The notes beneath the pieces were generated by a model. It had not been told where the DNA came from. It ran no database searches and saw only the letters and a list, made by a program, of their open reading frames with translations. The position numbers were made by a program, and so were the translations under genes. Below are positions 1 through 26,282 of a DNA stretch of 64,000 nucleotides, piece by piece. The stretch covers positions 30,505,154 through 30,569,153 of the forward strand of contig OY744608.1 in the NCBI GenBank assembly GCA_963556255.1, given 5' to 3'. This DNA comes from Allolobophora icterica (lineage: Eukaryota; Annelida; Clitellata; Crassiclitellata; Lumbricidae). Each line of letters starts with the position of its first letter. The stretch's first letter is position 1.

Positions 1-1310
1 CGAGGGAGTGTGAAAATTATAGGACGATAGCAATGATATCACACACTAGTAAAATATTACTGAAAATAATTCACAAAAGAATGGAAGGCACAATTGAAAG
101 AGAACTTCCGGTGAACCAGGCAGGGTTTAGGAAATCTCGTGGAACTCGAGACCATATAGCCAACATGAGGTGGATAATGGAGAGACAAAGGGAGTATGGA
201 CAGGAGGTTCACATCTGTTTCATTGACTATAGCAAGGCATTCGACTGCATTAACCATGATTTAATGTGGAAAACCCTGCTTGAAATGGGAATTCCGAAAC
301 ACCTGATAATGTTACTAAAGGGTTTATATGAAGACCAGATAGCGGTGATAAGAACAGAATACGGAGACACTGACAATTTCAGAATCAATAAAGGAGTGAG
401 GCAGGGATGCATCTTGTCTCCATTCCTGTTTAATCTATATGCTGAAAGAATAATGAGAAAGGCAGAACTGGAGGGGGCAATTGAGGGAGTAAAAATTGCT
501 GGAAAGACACTGAATAACCTTAGATACGCGGATGACACAACATTAATGGCAAAAAGAAAAGAGGATCTGGCAGAACTGATAAGAAGGGTCAGGAGAGAAA
601 GTGAAAAAGCTGGTTTATACTTCAACATAAAGAAGACAAAGGTCATGACAACAGCAGATTGGGATAGTTTTGAGATAGACGGAGAGGAAATAGAGGTGGT
701 AGAAAGCTTCACTTTCCTAGGATCACTGGTTGGAAAGGAGGGAAAGTGTGATCCAGAAATAAAACGAAGGATTGCTATAGGGAAAGCTGCAATGACCGGA
801 CTGGAAAAGATATGGAAAGACAAACATGTGAGCATAGAAACCAAAAAAAGGCTCGTGAGAGCACTAATCTTTCCTACGGTACTGTACGGTTGCGAGACGT
901 GGACAATGACAAAGAACATGGAAAATAAGGTTAACGCTTGTGAAATGTGGATATGGAGGAAGATGCTGAGAATATCTTGGACTGAGAAAAGAACGAACGA
1001 ATCAATACGAGAGGAGATTGGAGTTGAGAATGAAGAGTCGTTAAAACAAACTGCGACAAGAATGAAGCTAAGGTTCTTTGGACATGTTATGCGATCTGAT
1101 GGTCTGGAGAAGGAAATGATGCTGGCGTGCGGTGAGGGGAGGAGAAGACTGGGTCGCCCAAGGAGGAGATGGATGGATGAGATACAAGATGTAACTGGCA
1201 TGAATTTGGCGGAATTGAGAGACTTGTCATCGAATAGGAGACGGTGGAGTGTGTTCACCAGGACGATCGCTAGAGCTCCACGAGCTGACAGCACAAGGTG
1301 ACAAGGTGAG
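1..1310 (+). mobile_element. RTE-like LINE, 3' part with reverse transcriptase ORF (3-1301)
   Basis: The reading frame is open from the left edge (codons from base 3) to a TGA at 1299-1301, so the element continues outside the window. Reverse-transcriptase blocks appear in order: FRKSRGTRDH, FIDYSKAFDCINH, GVRQGCILSP and LRYADDTTL (catalytic YADD), then NIKKTKVM and FTFLGSLV, and a C-terminal RRRLGRPRRRWMDEI tail. That tail and the very short 3' end point to the RTE/BovB-type clade; this is recognised from memory of the family. No stop or frameshift interrupts the visible 433 codons, so the copy is young. It lies just upstream of the first visible helicase exon, on the same strand, probably inside a host intron. 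The exact 3' end is uncertain (about 1302-1320). Confidence 0.8.
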
Positions 1311-1404
1311 TTGGTTGATTATAATTTTCCAGTTCTCGGCCAGTTAAATTGTTTCAGGTTAAGGTTCTTTAAATTTGAATTTTGCGTACTGTATGTGTTG
1401 ACAG

Positions 1405-17712
<16,308 letters not shown>

Positions 17713-18052
17713 ATGGCGAGACTGACTGGAACTTTGATTACATAATGAAACAATGTCTCAGCTCATATATTTGTTTATTAGAATTTGTATTCATTTAACA
17801 GGCCGTTGTACACTAATTCCAGCACTGCATTGTTAGTCCGGGAGTTTCTATGTGCGTGGCCACCAGCTCTGGACCTTCTTATTCGTTGAAACATTTTGTG
17901 TCTTATTACTGACTTTTGTAGGAGATTCTATTATTTCATTGAAATAGGTACTGGTAGTAAGGGATAACAAACATGGGCTAGATCAGATGGGTCTAATGGT
18001 TACATAGTTATGACAATGATAAAATCTTCACTTAAAACTTACATGCCATTAC

Positions 18053-18058
18053 ATTAAA
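18053..18058 (+). terminator. Possible polyadenylation signal of the helicase gene
   Basis: ATTAAA about 340 bp after the stop codon is the first hexamer variant I noticed downstream. No canonical AATAAA was seen close to the stop. Weak call. Confidence 0.2.
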
Positions 18059-18814
18059 CTTAAATTGTTTGTTTACCAAATTTCTGGGATTGCTAGTATT
18101 TGTGTTGAAAAGTGATAGATTACTGGGTAAGCTCTTCTTGAGGTCAAGTTCCCCAATGTTTTCTTCGTCATGTTTGGAATTTGATTATAGCAGAAAAGAA
18201 TTTGCAAGTGTTTGCAGATTGTTTGCAGTAGTAAATAGATGTTACTTTCATGGGTGGTGTGTTGGAAACCTGAAGAAAGATTGCAGGTTACATGTGCCAT
18301 ATCCTTATCAGACCCACTGTGATAGTAGATGATGTACTGAATGTATGACTACCAGATATTGCACAAATGACATTCAGTCTGCCTTGCCAACAAAGCTATT
18401 TTGTGCTCTTACTGTCATTTCTGCATGGGATTTTTCAGAATTGCCTTCTCCACCTGCATAAATACGTAGGTGTTTTCTGGGACACTACTTACTAAGAGAA
18501 CTGGCATTATTTGATGGAGTGCTGCCTACACTTTGGGTTACACACAGCATGGAAATGAGTGCATGATGGCTGACAACACATGGAGAAGCAGAATTGTTTC
18601 AGAGAAGGGCACTGCGACTAGTACGATGGCTTTGTCTGACCTGACTGTATCCCCGCTTCGGAGTCTGTTAGAGAGCCTTATGCCTGGAGTTATATGATAT
18701 ATTCAACTGGAAAATCACAGAATTGGTGATGCAGTGGAGTATCTTAAATTGTCTGTTATGGAAAAGCTTCAACTACAGTGCAGCTGTCTCATGATGAATG
18801 CTTGATCAGGATCA

Positions 18815-18880
18815 ATATCCCTCGCACTACCGCATTCATTTTGCAGGACTGCAAAATGAATGCGGTAGTGCGAGGGATAT
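18815..18880. repeat. Perfect palindrome: 32-bp arms, 2-bp spacer
   Basis: The left arm (18815-18846) is the exact reverse complement of the right arm (18849-18880), separated by GA. Arm ends are ATATCCCTCG outside and TTTTGCAG at the centre. The transcript would fold into a 32-bp perfect hairpin with a minimal loop; the DNA could extrude a cruciform. No terminal duplication or ORF marks it as a known element. Confidence 0.95.
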
Positions 18881-18924
18881 GTGGAAGTGACAGTTCTACC
18901 ATCAGCTCAGTCTGTAAATTATGT

Positions 18925-18984
18925 GCTGGGCTGTAGTCATCCCTTGTCATCACTGCTGGGCTGTAGTCATCCCTTGTCATCATT
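18925..18984 (+). repeat. 30-bp tandem duplication
   Basis: Two adjacent 30-bp units beginning GCTGGGCTGTAGTCATCCCT and differing at one base near the unit end. It lies 45 bp after the palindrome. Confidence 0.9.
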
Positions 18985-19934
18985 GCAGCACAGTTGAGGA
19001 ACTCTGAACCTGTCATCAGTCGTTCATGGTCAAGGGATTGTTTAGTTGGTTTTACATACGTAAAGACTTGAGGACTTTCGTGTTATTCAAGCATCATTCA
19101 CCTGCAGAACACAGATAAACTTCTTTTATCAAACTACATACCGGGTAAGCTGGCAGTGAGCAACTGGCACACGTTTTTCCATACATATTCTAACTGCTAA
19201 TACCCTGATCACCAAAGTTAAACAATGTTAGTGCATGGATGGTTGATGCCATAGTAATGCCATATGTTGTAGGCTTTGTGTAAGTGGTGTGCGAGTGGTA
19301 TTCTACATAATACTTTGGAATGCCAAAGGGAGCTCATTTTCCCTAGTGATCATTGCCAAGTTGTGCACATAAAGGTGCTTCTCTCACCAATCGGGGTATT
19401 GACTATTCCTTGGTGCTCATTTCCGTCTCGCTCAAGGGTACAAGCATGAAAATAAGTGCTTCTCCTACATACGGCTACACCTTTGTAACAGCATGGCTGT
19501 GTTACAGTGCCTTAGAAATTGTCAGTTATTATTATTAGAAGTAGCAGTAATTGTATTAGTCACTTTATTGATCACCAAAAGCTTACAAAATATACAATCA
19601 AGTTAGGAGAATAAAAAAAGAAAGAAATGGGTTTCACTATGCAGGGTCATTCAAATACAATGTACAGTAATTTTGTACAGGTGATAGCATTGAAAGTTAG
19701 TTTCTTAAATACAGGGTATCCTGTTAATGAATAGCTTGTGTTCAAGTCCATTATACAGCGGTCCTGTGTAGACCAGGTGGTTGGTCAAGTCTGCTGTATG
19801 TCGACATCCTAGTAGATACGTGCCAGACATAAATAGTTAAACTTAAACTTAATTTTGATCTTGGGGTAAATTTGACATTTCCCAATTAAAGGCAGACTAT
19901 TGTTCTTCAATCTTGTACTGTTTGCTTCATATTC

Positions 19935-20255
19935 CTGTATCCTTGAGTGATGGGTATGGACAGTGGTTTGTCCGAAGCTGTAATCCTATGACTGCAGGTT
20001 CAAGCCTACCGACCCCAGGCAGGGGCAGCGCTACACCAGTGCGAGCAAGGGCAAACGCCCTGGTAAAAAAGCCTTTGCCCTGCCAGAATTTTTGTCCTGC
20101 CCAGAATTTGTTCGGGCATAAATCGCCCTCTGCACTGGTTACTTGTACGACTGCCCTGGCTATGCCCTGGTTAAAAAAATTTCTGGCGCCGCCACTGACC
20201 CCAGGCAGCTCAATTCACCAAACAGACGTTAGTACTGGGAAGTAAACAAGTCCTG
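19935..20255 (+). repeat. Putative tRNA-derived SINE interrupted by a hAT MITE
   Basis: The segment GGTATGGACAGTGG ... GACTGCAGGTTCAAGCC looks like a tRNA head with A-like and B boxes (GGTTCAAGCC at about 19998). The sequence resumes after the inserted element at 20206 with CAGCTCAATTCACC. The call as a SINE rests on the B box alone; the body does not match the other SINE family in this window. Confidence 0.4.
20020..20197. mobile_element. Non-autonomous hAT-type MITE, 178 bp
   Basis: The left end CAGGGGCAGCGCTA and the right end read inward CAGTGGCGGCGCCA form a terminal inverted repeat. A perfect 8-bp duplication ACCCCAGG lies at 20012-20019 and 20198-20205. The interior repeats GCCCTG-type motifs. 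Its left terminus resembles the MITE at 2055 (CAGGGGCAGC). Confidence 0.85.
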
Positions 20256-20489
20256 GAATAAATGGACTATTTTCAAGATTTTGAGATTTGTCCACTGCCT
20301 AAGAGCAGGAAATGATGTGATGTCCCACTATGGGACAAGGCTAGGGAATGTAATCCCGGGATCCCGAATCCCGGAACCTTTTTAAATCCCGTAATCCCGG
20401 GATTGACAAACGTGGAATCCCGTATTTCCGGGATTACAAAAAATTTGGATTTTTGGATTAAATTTGCTTGATCCACTGTAAAATTCTTC

Positions 20490-21840
20490 CTTGAGGCTTG
20501 GGCAACGGGCGCTAATTAGGGCTCACCACTCCACTGAAACTGCCCTCCTTTCCTTGCTTTCTGAAATTTATTCAGCTGTTGATAGGTCCGAACTCACCCT
20601 TCTGGCACTATATGATGTCTCTGCAGCCTTTGACATGGTGGACCACACCATTCTTCTACAGCGTCTTGAGACCTCTTGTGGTCTGAAGGGCCCCCCTCTC
20701 CAGTGGTTCCGGTCATACCTGTCTGATCGCACTCAGATGGTTATCTCTGGTGAATCTAGAACTCTGTGGGTCCCAATTAAACTCGGTGTTCCGCAGGGCT
20801 CTGTTCTGGGCCCTCTCCTCTTTATTTTGTACACGGCTGGTATCCCCTCTCTCTTCCCCATCCATGTGGCTTCAGGCCATCTCTTTGCTGACGATGTCCA
20901 GGCTTATGTCCATGGGCCTCCTTCCTCTCAACTTCTTCTTGTTCAGCGCATCGAAGCTCTTTCTCATGATCTTCATACCTGGATGTCTTGCAATCGCCTC
21001 TCCCTCAATTCGTCAAAAACCCAGTTTATCTGGTTTGGCACTCCTCAGCAACTTAAAAAACTCGACTTTGCTGTGCTGTCTCAAAGGTTTCCGCTTTTCA
21101 CTTTCTCGTCTAGCGTTCGTGATCTAGGAGTGACCCTTGACAATTCTCTCACCTTTACTGAATACATTTCCAAACTCACTCGCACTTCCTATTTTCACCT
21201 AAGGCGCCTTAGAGCTATCCGTCGCTCTCTGTCATCTCCAATTTTCACTTCAATTGTCCATGCATTTGTCTGCTCTAGACTTGACTACTGCAATTCCCTC
21301 CTCATTGGTCTTCCCAAAGTCCGTCTTGCTCCTCTTCAGTCCGTTCTCAATGCTGCTGCTAGATTAATTGCCCGTCTTCCTCGATTCTCTCATATCACCA
21401 CCTTTATGGCAGAAGAACTCCACTGGCTCCCGCTTTCTGCCCGCATCCAATTTAAGGTCCTCATCCTTGTCTCTAAGGCCCAGCTTGGTTTCGCTCCAAA
21501 ATATTTATGTGACTTATTTCATCGCCCTCACTCTGCGGCTTCTCTTCGTCCTCTTCGTTCATCTGACCGTTTGGACCTCCTCGTTCCCCGTGTCAGGACT
21601 TCACTGGCTCAATCTAGGTCGTTTGCTTCCATTGGCCCTGCTCTTTGGAATGGGCTTCCTCCGTTTGTTCGTTCTTCTATTCTCTCAGGTAGCGTCTCTT
21701 CCTCTTTTACCTTTCTTAAAACTTGCTTTTTCTCTCGGGGTCTATCGCACTGGGAGCGCTTCTGAATGGCCCTCCCGCTAGAAGCGCTTTATAAATATCC
21801 GAATACAATACAATACAATACAATACAATACAATACAATA
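20490..21840 (+). mobile_element. 5'-truncated L2/CR1-like LINE with ATACA-repeat tail
   Basis: An open frame at 20491-21765 (424 codons) encodes most of a reverse transcriptase. HHSTETALL leads, then ALYDVSAAFDMVDH, LGVPQGSVLGPLLFILY and HLFADDVQAYVHGPP (catalytic FADD), LNSSKTQFIWFG and DLGVTLDNSL, and a C-terminal domain ending in a FKVLILVSKAQ...WNGLPPFVR arrangement. The 3' UTR has GCGCTTTATAAATATCCG followed by about eight ATACA units (21802-21840), a tail typical of L2/CR1 elements. The endonuclease half is missing by 5' truncation. The intact frame indicates recent insertion into the outer hAT element. Confidence 0.85.
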
Positions 21841-22259
21841 ATTACGGCAGATAAACAGCAACGACGGGTACTAGGGTGTTCCCATCTACTATGGAAAAAT
21901 TTCAAATCATTTATTTATCTTTCCCCAACCCGGCATTTGGTGATCCATGGTATAGCAACTCTATTGCCAAATTGTTTTTAGGATATAATAATATTTAGGA
22001 CTTGCACAAGCCAGTTGAAATTCTGCCAATATAGGTTTTTCAGATTTTTCATGAAAATTTGTAAATTATGACTTCATCACGATAACAATGGTGTACCGGT
22101 ATCTTCTGACAGCAACACATTCGATATAATATTATCATCGGAATCTGAGATTGGACCTACAATGCCAAAACTTTCAAAACTAAAGTTTAGAGGAGAGTCG
22201 AAGTAGTTACAACGCCTGAAGAGCTGCACTTAATGCACTTGACACTAGCCATAGAAAAG

Positions 22260-23860
22260 CTGCTTACATAATTTCAGCAATAGCTTCTACAGGACAACTC
22301 CAGCAAGATGTTGAGGAGCTCATCTTAAGTCCAAGTGCCATCCTCAGGGCTCGAGTAAAACATCGTGAACTGTTTGCTTCAGAAATCAAGGCTTCCTTTG
22401 ATTTTGTTGTGCCACTTGTCTTGCACTGGGATGGAAAAATAATGGATGATTTCACTGGTTCTGGACGAGAACGGATTGATCTATTTCCAGTTTTGGTATC
22501 AGGAAGAATGTGGTAAAGTTACTCCCAGTCCCAAAACTTCACAGTGGAACAGCGTTTACCATGTCAAGAGCAGTTGTGGGAATCATGGATAAGTGGGGAT
22601 TGCGGAATCCCATTAAAGAACTTTGTTTTGATACTAGTGCGTCAAATACTGGACTTAAGGGTAGAGATTGTATTCGTTTAGAGCCTGAGCTTGGCCAAGA
22701 ACTTCTGAACTCAGCTTGTCGTCATCATGTGTCAGAGATTATGCTAGAAAAAGATTTTAGCCTCCATGATGTTATGCAATCTGCAAACCTGGACTGTTTG
22801 TCCATTTTAAAGACTTCTGGCCAAGGGTAGACCAAACTCATTTTTAAAAGCGATGGAAGACGAGAGTATGTAGGGAAAGACAGTGTTATTGAGTTTGCTG
22901 TAAAGACAGTGTTATTGTTTGCTGTAAACCAACTTGAAAAATACCAGCCAAGAGACGATTATGGTGAATTGCTGGAGCTGTCGATTTTTTATGCGGCCTT
23001 CCTCCGCGTGTAGTACATTTCAAATATCCAGGAGCTATACATCGTGCTCGCTGGATGGTTAGGGCCATTTATTCTTGAAAAATGTGGCTATTCTGTAACC
23101 AATATGAACCTTTGCAAGCAGGGTCAATCGGATCAAGAAAAACTCGTGGAATCTCTTATAGTGACAAACTATAGAAACATCTGAAAGATGTATGCCTTTT
23201 TGTTACTGCGATTTAGATCAAATACTGGTACCGAAGTCCGCTATCAACTGCAGCTCCAAGAAATGAGCTTGCCTTGCTATGCGCACTGTCGTCATATCAT
23301 AACAAGAAAGTGGCGATGGCTCCTACAACAGCATTTAATCGCCATTTGTGGTATCTCTCTGAAGTCTTGGCTGGATTAGGTGTTTTTGACAACGAAGTCA
23401 CAGTTGAAGAAAGGAGATTAATGGTCAAGACCCTCAATGAAAATGAAAGATCTGATGAGCTACCCAAATGCATTCTACCTTTGCCTCAACCAACACTAAC
23501 AGGATTATATGATTTGGTCACAAAATGTACTGTGAGATTTTTAAGATCCTTGGCTTGTCTGAAGGTTTCATGCAGTGTTATCCAAGCCAATGGGAACTCC
23601 ACGAAACAAACAGAAGGGACTAGGATATTGTTCAATCGATCAAAATAGTTAAAGACCTGGCAGAATGAGACGTCGTTCTTATCCAGAAATTTAACTCTTC
23701 CCTGACACGCAATGAAGAACAAGAGCAGTTCTTGCTGCAAGAATGAGGCGTCGTTCTTATCCAGAAATTTAACTCTTCCCTGACACGCAATGAAGAACAA
23801 GAGCAGTTCTTGCTGCAAGTGATCACAGAAATAAGTTTTCAGAACCAACGAAGGCTAGTG
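22260..23860 (+). pseudogene. Disrupted hAT-related transposase
   Basis: Pieces in shifting frames read, in order: LHWDGKIMDDFTG, ERIDLFPVLVSGR, then after a frameshift near 22510 VVKLLPVPKLHSGTAF, ELCFDTSASNTGLKGRDC, ACRHHVSEIML and, later, FNRHLWYLSEVLAGLGVFD and VEERRLMVKTLNENE. The order and the FDTSASNTG and ACRHHV blocks resemble a transposase type common in invertebrate genomes; assignment to hAT comes mainly from the 8-bp duplication and termini. Several stops and at least three frameshifts kill it. A 78-bp in-frame tandem duplication lies near its C-terminus. Confidence 0.7.
23662..23817 (+). repeat. 78-bp tandem duplication inside the transposase relic
   Basis: Units at 23662-23739 and 23740-23817 are nearly identical (one A/G difference seen near the start). 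The period is 26 codons and keeps the local frame, which reads FNSSLTRNEEQEQFLLQ in both copies. Confidence 0.9.
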
Positions 23861-25124
23861 TCTTAGAACGAATCAGGCCAGCTAATGTTGTTTGACTGAA
23901 ATAACTAACTAGTAACTATAACTAGTATAACAGACAAATAGTATGTCGTAATATACTAAATATAGTACTATAATATACAATACATTACACAGTGACAGTG
24001 TGTATTTATACACTATTAATATACAGTATACATTAGACACTAGCATAATACAAACAGTACATTCAATTCATTTATGAAAAAGTTTCCTGTTATAGATTTA
24101 TTCATTTCAATGAAACGAAATCCACAAAAACTTTGAGTGGTTTGTGCAAGTCCTAAATATTAAAATAATCTATTCAAATTTTAACTGGAGTTTTCTAACA
24201 GCATGTATCACGCAATAATGGGTTGGGGAATAACTTTTGGACACTTTCATTTTTTGGGAACACCCTAACGGGTACCAGCCCTAGTGCAGACTACAGACTG
24301 ACTCTGCCTGCCAGAGGCGTCTACCACCCCCCCCCCAAGTCATTGAAGCAACGTCCCTTTTCCCCCTCTTCTTCCCCTCCCCGTTCATTTCCCCCTAAGA
24401 TGGTGTCACACACACTGACAGATCTCCCCCCTATGTCTTGGATGGAGCATTTGCTCCAAGGTTACTATGGTGTAGACGCCCCTACTGGCTACTTTAATAT
24501 CAGGGTGCTGCAGGCTGCTGTGCACTCCGCTGCAGTACGGCTGCTAGGCCTACTGGTAGGCGAGACTGCTAGGCTGCTACTGCTTGGGTCTTCCCGCAGC
24601 GGTGCTGCGCTGATCACCTGTCGTTCTTAGACCTCATTCCGGGCCGTGGGATTGCTATCAAGTATCAAGATCTTTCCACTCAGAAACACCCCACCCCACC
24701 CCGAGTTAATGAGCCTCCGAATACAGGTTAGTGGGCCAACCTGTTAGTGGAGAAACCTTGATCACGGATCAACCGAGCCCAACTGCTGTCAAGTGCCTCT
24801 GCCTATGCTCTGAGTCATCATTAGTGAGTGAATCTACTTTTGACACTTCACGCTTCTTGCCATAATTTTATCGTAAATAACTCCTAACGAACGTTTAAAC
24901 TTTTCATTTTAAGTTACAAGTTTATAACACATCGCCACAACGTTCTTAATACCATTATCTTTAATACACAACAACGTTATAGTATTAAATATTCATTTAT
25001 GCTACAGGCGGGAAAAAATTTTATTGCATAAAGTATAATCCCAGGATCCCGGGATTGATTAATTCCTAATCCCGTAATCCCGGGATTGACAGAATGCTCC
25101 GGGATTACATTCCCTAGACAAGGC

Positions 25125-26282
25125 GCTTGACGTTAGTTGGGCTACAGGTCTATGTGTGCAATATTTCCAATCTACTCCAACAGAATTCCTTGATAAACTT
25201 TCTGTTTGATCAGATTTATTATCTTTAGGCCACTGTAATGGCATGATAAAGCTACAGGTCTTCTGCAAAGGGGATAGAGATTGTAATAACGAATGCAGAC
25301 ACAGGGAGGGAAGGGACCAAAGTGGGTTCTTTTTGCATAGGTCTTTTTAGGATGACCCCTTACCTGTCAGTGCTCAAAGTGAATCTTAAACCTTAGAGTA
25401 CTAACAAGGATACTGAATCTAAACATATTTAATTTAAAGTCCAATTACTGTCCTGTTTAACGAAACAGATATCATAAAACCTAGAATTAGTGAAGGCCTA
25501 GTTAGATGTAGCTTACTTAATAATTGGCAAACCTGATATACATGTATCTAGAAATAATTAGTGTAAAGCATCTAATCCATTGTTGTCCATTTTCAACACT
25601 ATGGCTAAGCAGTGATAAAAAATATTGTCTGCAGTAATAACAATTTAGCTGTAAAATGAAATGTGAAACATGTGGAAGACCAAATTTACACACAACTACC
25701 AAGTTTTTTGCAAGGTAAATTCAGCCACACAATGTCAGTAATCATTGCTATATAACTACAGGTGAAGCACACTGACAGGTGATTATTCAAAATACACAAT
25801 GTGCTTTATGACTTTATTTCAGAGTGAATTGAGCAGCTAAAAATATGGTATGATCTCTCTTCAAGGTTTTAACATTCTCGGCTACTGAAAAGGATACCTG
25901 GTTATATAATATGATGCTGGATATTCGGTAGCTTTAAAAACAATGTTGGAACAGTTATGCTTGTTTCTGTGTTTTATTGTAGCTGTCGTCAACTACCGTT
26001 AAACCACACAAGATAGTCATTATCTTCTTAGATGTAAACCAAGCTTGTTGTGGTGTTTGTTTGACTGCTAGGCTTCAGAGGATGCTTTAAGAAAAATGTA
26101 TCACTGCACAAAATCGCGAGTCTATAGTGGTGTCAGTGATAAAAATCATAATAATTATGAATTGCAATACATTTCCTGCACAAACAGCCTTTCATCACTG
26201 CACTTTTCAATTTATCGCTGCACATTTTGTTCATCATTGCACGTTAAAGCAATCCCTGCTAGGCTTTTGAAACAGCCATACT
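25125..26282. other. Intergenic sequence between the two convergent genes
   Basis: AT-rich with no recognised ORF. It should contain the dynein 3' UTR. Nothing else was supported. Confidence 0.5.
25972..25977 (-). terminator. Possible polyadenylation signal of the dynein gene
   Basis: AATAAA on the minus strand about 305 bp after the dynein stop codon; another lies at about 25814-25819. Position and sequence fit, but no cleavage site can be shown. Confidence 0.35.

Larger units (their letters stand above)
17713..19930. other. Intergenic sequence after the helicase gene
   Basis: The helicase 3' UTR must lie at the start of this stretch. The rest has no conserved ORF. It contains the palindrome at 18815-18880 and the 30-bp duplication at 18925-18984; nothing else was recognised. 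Confidence 0.5.
21872..24267 (+). mobile_element. Inner hAT element carrying a broken transposase
   Basis: The termini TAGGGTGTTCCC and GGGAACACCCTA are perfect 12-bp inverted repeats. An 8-bp duplication ACGGGTAC lies at 21864-21871 and 24268-24275. The element is 2396 bp, a plausible length for a near-complete hAT element, and its interior encodes the transposase relic at 22260-23860. It landed about 30 bp after the LINE tail, inside the outer element. Confidence 0.9.
20342..25116. mobile_element. Outer hAT-type element of a nested stack, 4.8 kb including insertions
   Basis: The left end TAGGGAATGTAATCCCGG is matched exactly by the reverse complement of the right end at 25099-25116. Perfect 8-bp duplications GACAAGGC lie at 20334-20341 and 25117-25124. 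Several copies of AATCCCGGGATT lie just inside both ends, as expected for transposase-binding subterminal repeats. Removing the LINE (about 20490-21840) and the inner hAT element with one target copy leaves about 1 kb with no obvious transposase, so the outer element was probably non-autonomous. Confidence 0.88.

Noticed and set aside
24223..24630. 135-codon ORF with Pro/Ser-rich N-terminus
   Set aside because: It spans the inner hAT terminus into the outer element, with no recognisable domain.
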